Source: Actinomadura craniellae (GTDB taxonomy: Bacteria > Actinomycetota > Actinomycetes > Streptosporangiales > Streptosporangiaceae). From it: a DNA stretch of 64,000 nt. A program made the translations under genes and the position numbers. The notes under the pieces were generated by a model. The model searched no databases. It saw nothing but the letters and a program-made list of their open reading frames with translations, and had not been told where the DNA came from. The stretch lies in contig NZ_QLYX01000004.1 in the NCBI RefSeq assembly GCF_003289645.1, positions 310,001-374,000 on the forward strand. Direction: 5' to 3'. Below are positions 23,364 to 31,317 of the stretch, in pieces. How positions within the stretch are numbered: position 1 is the stretch's first letter; every line of letters begins with the position of its first letter.

Positions 23364-24596
23364 TCAGGCCACGGCGAGACCGAGGTGGCCGCGTAGTTCG
23401 GTCACGTCGTCGCGAATCGTGCTGCCGCCCTTGTCGGTGAGTTCGAGGACCGCCGAGCGGGCGAACAGGCTGAACCGGGCCGTGTCCGGTGACTCGTTCC
23501 ACGCCTTTTTCAGCAGGTGGACGGTCGCCACGTGTTCGCGCCGCATCAGATAGCCGCGGGCGGTCTCCATGAGGTGGAAGCTGCGGCGGGTGGCCGAGGG
23601 CATGGCGTCCAGGTCCAGCCGGTCGGCCTGCCGGGTCGCCTCACCGCCGTGGGTCAGGTCGGCCTGGATCGTCACGGCGTAGGCGTCGACCATGCCGGAG
23701 CCGAAGATCAGCCAAGGGTGGCTGTAGTCGCCGCCCAGACCGCGGGCGGCCTCGCCGGCCTTGTCCCAGTACCGCAGGGCGTCACCTTCGCGGCCCGACC
23801 TGGCATGCGACAGGGCGATCGCGAGATTCAGCAGGCCCCACAGCGCCAGGTGCTCGCCGCCGTCGGCCGGGCGCAGCAGGCCGGCGGCGCGGGTGGCCAG
23901 TTCGATCCGGGCCGCGTCACGGTCCCCGGCATCGCGGAAGATGTGGTTCATGTACCAGGCCGCCGCCGCGATGGCCAGCGGGTCGTCGGCGTCCTGGGCC
24001 GCCATCATCGCCCGGTCGCCGACCAGGTGCACCAGTTCGGGGGCCGGCTGGAAGGCCAGGTAGAGCTGTGTCAGGTGGTAGACCTGCGCGAGCAGCGCGA
24101 GAGCCGCCCGCCGGTCGGCCCCGTCGTGGAGCCGGACGGCCGAGCCGAGATCGCGGATCAGTCCCGGAAGTACCACGGACACCGCCGTCCGCTGCCGCCG
24201 GGCGCCGTGCCACAACTCCCAGGCCTGCCCCACCCGGGCGGCCAGCGCCGCGACGCCTTCGGGTTCGGCGTCCCGCGGGATGAGCGGGTAGTCGGTGACC
24301 GCGTCCGACACCGCCGACAGAGCCTCATGTGAGGCTTTCCCGTAGGTCGCCACGGACAGCTTCTGCTCGCCGGTCAGGTCGGCCAGGTCGGTGATCTCCA
24401 GTACCTCGGCCAGCCGCAGCAGCATCGGCAACCGGGGCTGCAACAACCGCCCGGTCTCCAGCCCCTTGACCCACTCGGCCGACCGTCCCACCAGCCCGCC
24501 GAGAACCGTGCGGGACATCCCCGCCCGCTCCCGGAAGTACCGAAGACGCGCCTCGAACGGCAGCGCCGGGTCAAGCGAAGCGTTCACCTCGGCCAT
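23364..24596 (-). CDS. XRE-type regulator with TPR-like C-terminal region
   Basis: A 410-residue regulator. The N-terminal helix-turn-helix (about 14-66: LRYFRERAGMSRTVLGGLVG, then SAEWVKGLETG) is of the XRE/Cro type. The long C-terminal part is all-helical with tetratricopeptide-like periodicity (LVHLVGDRAMMAAQ, AIAAAAWYMNHIFRDAG, WGLLNLAIALSHARSGREG), like peptide- or ligand-sensing regulators in actinomycetes. Targets probably include the two small genes just downstream and perhaps the flavoprotein gene upstream. The initiating ATG at 24596 is followed at once by the domain. Confidence 0.8.
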   Translation of the reverse strand: MAEVNASLDPALPFEARLRYFRERAGMSRTVLGGLVGRSAEWVKGLETGRLLQPRLPMLLRLAEVLEITDLADLTGEQKLSVATYGKASHEALSAVSDAVTDYPLIPRDAEPEGVAALAARVGQAWELWHGARRQRTAVSVVLPGLIRDLGSAVRLHDGADRRAALALLAQVYHLTQLYLAFQPAPELVHLVGDRAMMAAQDADDPLAIAAAAWYMNHIFRDAGDRDAARIELATRAAGLLRPADGGEHLALWGLLNLAIALSHARSGREGDALRYWDKAGEAARGLGGDYSHPWLIFGSGMVDAYAVTIQADLTHGGEATRQADRLDLDAMPSATRRSFHLMETARGYLMRREHVATVHLLKKAWNESPDTARFSLFARSAVLELTDKGGSTIRDDVTELRGHLGLAVA

Positions 24597-24780
24597 GCGC
24601 GGTACCTCCCAGCCATCGCACCCTCAGGCTACGTCCGGCACCGCGGTCCGTGTAGGGGTCGCACACCGGCCGGGGCGCTCCGGCCCGGTGACCACCACCT
24701 GCGAGCGGCCCCGGTTCCAGGCGATTCGCTGTCCGATCTCCGCGTGCGCGTTCAAGGCCCGTAGTCCTCTCCGCCGGGGG

Positions 24781-25305
24781 TCAACCGTCGAGGATGGAGT
24801 GCAGCTCCTCCAGGATCGGTTCCCAGCGTGGCATGCGCGCATGCGGGGGCGCAGCGGGATCGAACAGCACCCGCACCCCCATCGACCGCAATACCTCCAG
24901 GTTCCGCTCGAACGCCACATGCCGGGCCAGCGCGTCCTTGAGTTGCGGCACGGCCAGGATCGGCACGCCGAACCCCATCAGCTCGCACAGCAACCCGACC
25001 GCGAACGTGTCGGTGATCCCCGTCGCCCACTTGTTGACCGTGTTGAACGTCGCCGGAGCCACCACCGCATCGGCGGACGGCATCCCCTTCGATTCCCCCG
25101 GCATCCGGAACTCGCTCCGCACCGCCTCACCAGTCAGCGAGGCCAGCGAATGCACGTCCACGAACCGCCGCCCCAACGGGGACGAGATCACGAACACCCG
25201 CCACCCCGCGGACTGTGCCAGCCGAACGAACACCTCGACATCGGCCGCCGCCGGAGCGGCACAGACCACGACGTAGAGGATCCGCCGCCCACCGCCATCA
25301 GCCAC
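24781..25305 (-). CDS. HFCD-family flavoprotein (second copy)
   Basis: A 174-residue protein strongly similar over its whole length to the flavoprotein at 12801-13322: both share VCAAPAAA, RLAQSAGWRVF, SPLGRRFVDV, APATFNTVNKWA and LRSMGVRVLFDPA. It has the PASANT-like clamp of the HFCD group. GTG at 25305 has no ribosome site but a TAGGCT -10 eight bases before it. It is upstream of the XRE gene on the same strand (184-base gap). Possible roles are a decarboxylase or a flavin-binding modifier; function unknown. Confidence 0.75.
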   Translation of the reverse strand: MADGGGRRILYVVVCAAPAAADVEVFVRLAQSAGWRVFVISSPLGRRFVDVHSLASLTGEAVRSEFRMPGESKGMPSADAVVAPATFNTVNKWATGITDTFAVGLLCELMGFGVPILAVPQLKDALARHVAFERNLEVLRSMGVRVLFDPAAPPHARMPRWEPILEELHSILDG

Positions 25306-25313
25306 GGCAAGGA

Positions 25314-25319
25314 AGCCTA
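25314..25319 (-). promoter_or_regulatory. -10 box TAGGCT of the second flavoprotein gene
   Basis: TANNNT hexamer eight bases before GTG 25305; leaderless-type arrangement matching the paralogue. Confidence 0.45.
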
Positions 25320-25398
25320 ATCCGTCGGGGCCACCACGTAGCGGGCGAAGACCGTCAACAGGAGCGCAATCTTATCCGCCGGCCTGTCGGCGTCTGAT

Positions 25399-25701
25399 TC
25401 ATGCGGCCGGAGTCCGGAGTTGGACGACGAGTTCGGCGCCGAGGGCGTTGGCGAGGCGTTCGAGGACGGGCAGGGTCGGAACCGTGCCGCCGGCCTCGAA
25501 CCTGGCCACGGCCGACTGCGTCATCTCGGCAGCCTCCGCCAGCCGGCGCTGGCTCCACCCGCGCTCCTCGCGCAGAGCCCGGACGGTGCACCCCAGCTCG
25601 TAGGCCAGGCGGGTGGCAGCGTAGGCCTCGGCCGCTCCAGGCTCGGCCATACGACGCTCACGCAACGCGCTCCAGTCGGACCGCTCACTCATCGGTCTCA
25701 C
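25399..25701 (-). CDS. higA: HigA-like XRE antitoxin
   Basis: A 100-residue antitoxin. The helix-turn-helix covers about 39-70 (VRALREERGWSQRRLAEAAE, then MTQSAVARFEAGG), followed by a dimerisation tail (LERLANALGAELVVQLR). Its GTG start overlaps the toxin stop (GTGA, 25698-25701); an ATG nine bases on is possible. Toxin-first order is characteristic of HigBA modules. It should neutralise the toxin and repress the operon at the palindrome over the toxin start. A near copy lies at 21.7 kb. Confidence 0.85.
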   Translation of the reverse strand: MRPMSERSDWSALRERRMAEPGAAEAYAATRLAYELGCTVRALREERGWSQRRLAEAAEMTQSAVARFEAGGTVPTLPVLERLANALGAELVVQLRTPAA

Positions 25702-26048
25702 CCTTCTTCAGCGTCCACCGTATGCGCCTCTGCCACGCACAGCCGCAGCGCTCGGCGAGCCCGCTCAACCTCTCGATCTTCCCGCATGCGCGTCTTGTGG
25801 AACACCGTGAGCAGGATGATCCGCCTGCCCGAAGCTATCCAGTACGTCACGCGCACGGCCTCGCTGTCGAGATGGAACCGCAACTCCCGCAGCTTGCCGT
25901 CGAGCTGCCGCGTGTACGGCTCGCCCAGCAGCACCCCTTGACCGGCCAACAGATCGATGTAGAACGCCGCAGCGGCGAACTGCGTGGCCGGCAGACGCTC
26001 CAACCATTCACGCACCTCCGGCTCAAGCTCCACAGTACCCCAGCTCAT
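25698..26048 (-). CDS. higB: HigB/Gp49-like mRNA interferase toxin
   Basis: A 116-residue toxin of the RelE-superfamily phage Gp49/HigB type: VREWLERLPATQFAAAAFYI, the substrate-like loop LLGEPYTRQLDGKLRELRF, the RVTYWI strand and the closing IILLTVFHKTRM. Such proteins cleave mRNA on the ribosome. ATG at 26048 has no ribosome site; TAGCAT lies seven bases upstream, so the operon seems leaderless, and a 16-base perfect palindrome overlaps both -10 and start codon. Confidence 0.87.
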   Translation of the reverse strand: MSWGTVELEPEVREWLERLPATQFAAAAFYIDLLAGQGVLLGEPYTRQLDGKLRELRFHLDSEAVRVTYWIASGRRIILLTVFHKTRMREDREVERARRALRLCVAEAHTVDAEEG

Positions 26049-26062
26049 AGCATCGATGCTAT
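26047..26062. promoter_or_regulatory. Perfect 16-bp palindrome ATAGCATCGATGCTAT, higBA operator
   Basis: The palindrome covers the -10 TAGCAT (26056-26061, minus strand) and reaches into the toxin ATG (26046-26048). Binding of the antitoxin here would block both transcription and initiation. Confidence 0.7.
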
Positions 26063-26218
26063 AGAGCAGGCGACGGGCCCAACCGGACTTTCACCAATCG
26101 AACCGAAGCGACCGTCAGCCGACCGCAGGCGCGATGCCCACCGGGCAGCTCACGCCGGTACCGCCTGGTCTGTGCTCCCATGTGACCCGTAGGGACAGCC
26201 CGGCGGACAACGGCCGGT

Positions 26219-26677
26219 TCATCCTTTGGGCCGGTCGAGGGCGCCGGGTTCGGCGAGCCACTGCGTGGCCTGGCCGGACACGTTGGTGATCTGGTCAAAG
26301 TCACGGTCATAGTGCAGCAGTGTGACGCCGTGCAGGTCGGCAGTTGCGGCGACGAGCAGGTCAACGGGGCCCGGGGCGCGGTGCCGCCCGTGTGCCGTCA
26401 GTTCCGCCTGGACCGCCAGAGCACGCTCGTACGCCCGATCGGGGACGGCAAGCCAGCCGAACACCTCACCCAACTCGTCGAGCAGATCGGCACGGTCAGC
26501 GGGCGACCGGGCGCTGTAGAGGATCTCCAGTTCGGTGATCGGGCAGATGGCGACGAGACGGGGCGCCGGCATGTCCTCCCATTGGGCGTACGCCTGCTCG
26601 TCACGGAGCAGCCGAACGACGGCGAAGGTGTCAGCGAGCCAGGGGCGGTCAACGGACGGCGGCTCCGGCGTCAGCAT
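26219..26677 (-). CDS. vapC: VapC-type PIN-domain toxin
   Basis: A 152-residue PIN-domain ribonuclease. The four acidic positions are present: D16 (WLADTFAVV), E49 (PITELEIL), D106 (GPVDLLVAA) and D124/D126 (HYDRDFDQI). It should be an Mg-dependent RNase inhibited by VapB. ATG at 26677 overlaps the vapB end by 29 bases; no nearer start fits. The longer frame upstream is only vapB in another phase. Confidence 0.87.
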   Translation of the reverse strand: MLTPEPPSVDRPWLADTFAVVRLLRDEQAYAQWEDMPAPRLVAICPITELEILYSARSPADRADLLDELGEVFGWLAVPDRAYERALAVQAELTAHGRHRAPGPVDLLVAATADLHGVTLLHYDRDFDQITNVSGQATQWLAEPGALDRPKG

Positions 26678-26900
26678 CGGCGATGGAAGGCCTGGGACGG
26701 TAGCCGTCCTTGTCGTACAGGTCGTCGAACTGCCCCGCCAGGGCACGTCGGCGGAGCCGCGAAAGCGCCTGGCGGCGGTGCAGTACGGCGGCGGCCTCGG
26801 CGAGCGCCATGTTGACGGTGTCCTTCATGGTGTCGGTGCCGTACACCTCGGCCGCGGCGGCGAGAGCATCCTCGTCGATGTCAATTAGCCTCTTGGCCAC
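26649..26900 (-). CDS. vapB: VapB-type antitoxin
   Basis: An 83-residue antitoxin of the actinobacterial VapB type. It opens with MAKRLIDIDEDALAAAAEVY and has a ribbon-helix-helix-like helix pair (TDTMKDTVNMALAEAAAVLH) and an acidic, flexible C-terminus that would bind VapC. GTG at 26900 has GGGGGTGG just upstream and matches where relatives begin. A TATA-rich dyad region lies 12-41 bases upstream. Confidence 0.86.
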   Translation of the reverse strand: MAKRLIDIDEDALAAAAEVYGTDTMKDTVNMALAEAAAVLHRRQALSRLRRRALAGQFDDLYDKDGYRPRPSIADADAGAAVR

Positions 26901-26911
26901 GACCCACCCCC

Positions 26912-26941
26912 GTATATCCAACTCGTGAATCGGTATATACC
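26912..26941. promoter_or_regulatory. vapBC operator region with GGTATATACC palindrome
   Basis: GGTATATACC (26932-26941) is a perfect 10-base palindrome, and a related half GTATATCC lies at 26912-26919, giving inverted arms 14 bases apart just ahead of vapB. Typical place for autoregulation by the VapBC complex. Confidence 0.5.
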
Positions 26942-27063
26942 TATGTCTTCGGTCACCCGGCCACTGTCCGGCGACACCGAAATGATCGACCGTCCTCGGC
27001 CCGTCCTCGTCGAGCCCCGCACCGCCCGAGTCGAAGATCGTCCAGCCCGCGGCACGCCAGTGC

Positions 27064-27720
<657 letters not shown>

Positions 27721-27726
27721 GTCCTC

Positions 27727-27732
27727 AGGCTA
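27727..27732 (-). promoter_or_regulatory. -10 box TAGCCT of msrA
   Basis: Six bases before GTG 27720; leaderless-type start. Confidence 0.55.
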
Positions 27733-27810
27733 CCTCCCCCGGCCCGCGGTGTACCGTCCCGAACCGGCAAGAGTCATGACCATCACATGGTTTTGCTGAT
27801 TACGCGCTGA

Positions 27811-27816
27811 TAGTCT
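27811..27816 (+). promoter_or_regulatory. -10 box TAGTCT of rarD
   Basis: Six bases before GTG 27823; leaderless-type start, with a weak TGGTTT 17 bases further up as possible -35. Confidence 0.5.
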
Positions 27817-27822
27817 TCGTCG

Positions 27823-28746
27823 GTGCAAAACCGTCGCGGCATCGCGTTTGGCGTCGCGGCTTACGGTATCTGGGGGTTGTTCCCCCTCTACTGGCCGCTG
27901 CTGAAGCCCGCCCAACCCCTCGAAATCCTGGCCCACCGGATCATGTGGTCCCTGGTGGCCGTACTCGCCATCCTCGCCGTCCGCCGGCACTGGGGCTGGC
28001 TCCGGACCCTCACCCTCAAACAGGCCGGCCTGCTCGCCCTGGCCGCGACGGTCATCTCCGTCAACTGGGGCACCTACATCTACGGCGTCAACAGCGGTCA
28101 CACCATCGAGACCGCGCTCGGCTACTTCATCACCCCGCTGATCAACGTGATGTTCGGCGTCCTGCTGTTCCGCGAGCGGATGCGGCCGGCGCAGTGGACC
28201 GCGATCGGGCTGGGTGCCCTGGCCGTGGTGGTGCTGACCGCCGACTACGGCCGGCCGCCCTGGATCGCGCTGACCCTCGCCGCCTCGTTCGGGACCTACA
28301 GCCTGGTCAAGAAGTACGTGAGCATGCCCTCCGCGGAGAGCCTCACCGTCGAGACCACCGTGCTGTTCGTCCCCGCCCTGATCTTCGCGATCTCCCTGCA
28401 GGCGGGGGGCACCGCCAGCTTCGGCCACCACGGGGCGGGACACGTCCTCCTGCTGGCGGCCGCGGGAGTGATCACGGCCGTGCCGCTGATGCTCTTCAAC
28501 GCCGCGGCCATCCGCATCCCGATGAGCACCATGGGCATGCTGCAGTACCTCGCCCCGGTCCTGCAGTTCCTGATCGGCCTGCTCGTGCTGCGCGAGCCGA
28601 TGCCCGCCAGCCGGTGGATCGGCTTCGTCCTGGTCTGGGCCGCCCTGCTGGTCTTCACCACCGACGGCCTGCGCACCGCCCGCCGGAACCGGCTCCGGCT
28701 GCCCGTCCTGCCGGTCCCGGCTCAGCCGGTACGCGAGACCACGTAG
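27823..28746 (+). CDS. rarD: RarD-type EamA-family transporter
   Basis: A 307-residue membrane protein with ten hydrophobic segments in two EamA repeats. It begins RRGIAFGVAAYGIWGLFPLY and has the RarD hallmark PLEILAHRIMWSL, then VNWGTYIYGVNSGH. A drug/metabolite-superfamily permease; E. coli RarD was linked to chloramphenicol sensitivity but its substrate is not established. The last 25 bases overlap the end of the convergent polyprenyl synthase gene. Confidence 0.92.
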   Translation: MQNRRGIAFGVAAYGIWGLFPLYWPLLKPAQPLEILAHRIMWSLVAVLAILAVRRHWGWLRTLTLKQAGLLALAATVISVNWGTYIYGVNSGHTIETALGYFITPLINVMFGVLLFRERMRPAQWTAIGLGALAVVVLTADYGRPPWIALTLAASFGTYSLVKKYVSMPSAESLTVETTVLFVPALIFAISLQAGGTASFGHHGAGHVLLLAAAGVITAVPLMLFNAAAIRIPMSTMGMLQYLAPVLQFLIGLLVLREPMPASRWIGFVLVWAALLVFTTDGLRTARRNRLRLPVLPVPAQPVRETT

Positions 28747-29717
28747 TCGCAGAGGGACTCGAAGGCCGACCGGGCCGGGACGTCCGGCAGGGTGCGCAGC
28801 TCCGTACGGGCGTCCTCGGCCCACTGGGCCAGGTCGGCCCGGGCCCGGGCCATCGCCGGGTGGGCGCGCAGCAGCGTCAGCGCCTCGGCGTGCAGCGCGT
28901 CGTCGTCGGACAGGTCGGCGCGCAGCAGGTCGCGCAGCCGGGCGTCCGCCGGGTCGGTGCCGGCCAGCACGTGGTGGACCGGCAGGGTGCGGATGCCCTC
29001 GCGCAGGTCGGTGCCGGGCGTCTTGCCCGACTGGTCGGACTCCGAGGCGATGTCGAGGATGTCGTCGGACAGCTGGAAGGCCACCCCGATCTTCTCGCAC
29101 GCCGAGGTGACCGTGTCCACCACATGCGGCGGGGCGCCCGCCAGCATGGCGCCGAACTGCCCGGAGGTGGCGATCAGCGAGGCCGTCTTGTCGGCCACCA
29201 CCTGGAGGTAGTGCTTGAGCGGGTCGGCGTCCGGGCCCGGCCCGACCGTCTCCTGGATCTGGCCGCGGACCAGCCGGGCGAAGGTGCGTGCCTGGATGCG
29301 CACGCTCTCCGGGCCCAGGTCGGCCAGCAGGTCGGACGCCCGGGCGAACAGGTAGTCGCCGGTCAGGATCGCGACCGTGTTCGTCCACCGGGAGTTGGCC
29401 GACAGCTCGCCACGGCGCAGCGGCGCCTCGTCCATCACGTCGTCGTGGTAGAGCGTCGCCAGGTGCGTCAGCTCGACCACCACCGCGGACGGGATCACCC
29501 CGGGCGCGGCCGGGTCGCCGAAGTGGGCCGCCAGCAGCACCAGCATCGGCCGGAACCGCTTGCCGCCCGCCTCGACCAGGTGCCGGGACGCCTCGGTCAG
29601 CAGCGTGTCCTCGCTGCGGACCGTGTCGAGCAGATGATCCTCCACCGCGGTGAGCCGCTGTTGCATGTCCGCCGCCAGGTCCTCGTCGACCCGCAACCCG
29701 AACGGAACATCAGACAC
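28722..29717 (-). CDS. Long-chain trans-polyprenyl diphosphate synthase
   Basis: A 331-residue all-trans polyprenyl synthase. GGKRFRP (51-57), first Asp-rich motif DDVMD (92-96) and second DDILD (218-222) are intact. Small residues before the first motif (THLATLYHDD) are as in long-chain enzymes that make hepta- to nonaprenyl diphosphate for menaquinone, like mycobacterial GrcC. GTG at 29717 follows AGGGGGTCC; a longer frame upstream is nuoN in another phase. It begins 37 bases after nuoN on the same strand, so it is probably the last gene of the nuo transcript, supplying the quinone tail. Confidence 0.92.
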   Translation of the reverse strand: MSDVPFGLRVDEDLAADMQQRLTAVEDHLLDTVRSEDTLLTEASRHLVEAGGKRFRPMLVLLAAHFGDPAAPGVIPSAVVVELTHLATLYHDDVMDEAPLRRGELSANSRWTNTVAILTGDYLFARASDLLADLGPESVRIQARTFARLVRGQIQETVGPGPDADPLKHYLQVVADKTASLIATSGQFGAMLAGAPPHVVDTVTSACEKIGVAFQLSDDILDIASESDQSGKTPGTDLREGIRTLPVHHVLAGTDPADARLRDLLRADLSDDDALHAEALTLLRAHPAMARARADLAQWAEDARTELRTLPDVPARSAFESLCDYVVSRTG

Positions 29718-29754
29718 CGAAGGACCCCCTAGCCGAACGGGCTGAGCCCGTCTA

Positions 29755-31317
29755 CTACCTGACGAAGAGCTGACCGGCGGCCTGCCCGGCCAGATCCAGC
29801 ACCGGCTGCGGCAGCACGCCGAGTACCACAGTAGCCGCCAGTCCCAGCGCCACCGCCGCCACCGTCGTCGGCGCGACCACCACCGCGGGACCGTCGGGCT
29901 CCGGGTCACTGAAGAACATCACCACGATGACGCGGACGTAGAAGAACGCCGCCACCGCCGAGGCCAGCACGCCGACCACCACCAGCGGCGTCGCGCCACC
30001 CTCGACCGCCGCCGAGAACACCGCGAACTTGCCGGTGAAGCCGCTGGTCAGCGGGATACCGGCGAACGCCAGCAGGAAGAAGGCGAACGTCCCGGCCACC
30101 AGCGGGGAGCGCTTGCCCAGCCCGGCCCAGCGGCTCAAGTGCGCCGCCTCGCCGCCCGCGTCGCGCACCATGGTGATCACGGCGAACGCCCCGATGGTGG
30201 TGAACCCGTACGCGGCCAGGTAGAACAATGTGCCCGAAAGGCCCGCTGTCGTGGTGGCGACCAGGCCGGTGAGCAGGAAGCCCGCGTGCGCGATCGAGGA
30301 GTACGCCAGCATCCGCTTGACGTCGGTCTGGGTGATCGCGATCACCGCGCCGACGACCATGGTGAGAATCGCCACGGCCCAGATCGCGGGCCGCCAGTCC
30401 CAGCGCAGGTTCTCCAGCGCCACGTAGAACACCCGCAGCATCGCACCGAACGCCGACACCAGCGTGCAGGACGCCATCAGCGCGGTGATCGGCGTGGGGG
30501 CGCCCTGGTACACGTCCGGCTTCCACATGTGGAACGGCACCGCGCCGAGCTTGAACAGCAGGCCGACCGACAGCAGCGCCACCCCGGCCAGCAGCAGGGT
30601 CTCGTCACCGGTGTTCCGGCTGATCGCGGTGGCGATGTCCGACAGCCGCACCGAGCCGGCGAAGCCGTACAGCAGCGCCGCACCGTACAGGAAGAACGCC
30701 GAGGAGAACGCGCCCAGCAGGAAGTACTTGACCGCCGCCTCCTGCGAGAGCAGGCGCCGCCGGCGGGCCAGGCCGCACAGCAGGTACAGCGGCAGTGACA
30801 GGACCTCCAGGGCCACGAACATCGTCAGCAGGTCGTTGGACGCGGGGAACATCATCATCCCGCCGACCGCGAACATCATCAGCGGGTAGACCTCGGTCTG
30901 CACGAAGCCGGCCGCCATGGTCTCCTGCTCGGCCTCGCTGCCGGGCAGCGCCGAGGCCTGGGCGGTGAAGTGCGACTGGTCCCGCTCCGCGATCAGCAGC
31001 AGGCTGACCAGGGCGAGCACCGCGATGGTGCCCCACAGGAACAGGGTCGGGCCGTCCACCCCGAGCGCGCCCTCGGCCGCCACCAGGTGCGGCGGCCGCT
31101 CGCGGGCAGCCAGCGCGATCGTCCAGCCGAACGCCGCGACCAGGCCGAGGAAGGCGAGCGGCACCTGCACCCGGTAGCGCCAGCCCCGGCCCACGAACGC
31201 CTCGACGAGCACGCCGAGCACGGCCACGCCGAACACCACGAGCAGGGGGGCGACGTCGCCGTACTCGATGTGCGGCGCCGGGATGTCGTTCTGCGCGAGA
31301 ACGCCGGTGACGTTCAC
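29755..31317 (-). CDS. nuoN: NADH-quinone oxidoreductase subunit N
   Basis: A 520-residue antiporter-like subunit with about 14 membrane helices and the proton_antipo_M core (TLFLWGTIAVLALVSLLLI, then FLLLAFAGIPLTSGFTGKFA). One of three proton channels in the membrane arm of complex I. The start overlaps nuoM stop (four bases, 31314-31317). The last nuo gene in order A to N, followed by the polyprenyl synthase. Confidence 0.97.
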   Translation of the reverse strand: MNVTGVLAQNDIPAPHIEYGDVAPLLVVFGVAVLGVLVEAFVGRGWRYRVQVPLAFLGLVAAFGWTIALAARERPPHLVAAEGALGVDGPTLFLWGTIAVLALVSLLLIAERDQSHFTAQASALPGSEAEQETMAAGFVQTEVYPLMMFAVGGMMMFPASNDLLTMFVALEVLSLPLYLLCGLARRRRLLSQEAAVKYFLLGAFSSAFFLYGAALLYGFAGSVRLSDIATAISRNTGDETLLLAGVALLSVGLLFKLGAVPFHMWKPDVYQGAPTPITALMASCTLVSAFGAMLRVFYVALENLRWDWRPAIWAVAILTMVVGAVIAITQTDVKRMLAYSSIAHAGFLLTGLVATTTAGLSGTLFYLAAYGFTTIGAFAVITMVRDAGGEAAHLSRWAGLGKRSPLVAGTFAFFLLAFAGIPLTSGFTGKFAVFSAAVEGGATPLVVVGVLASAVAAFFYVRVIVVMFFSDPEPDGPAVVVAPTTVAAVALGLAATVVLGVLPQPVLDLAGQAAGQLFVR

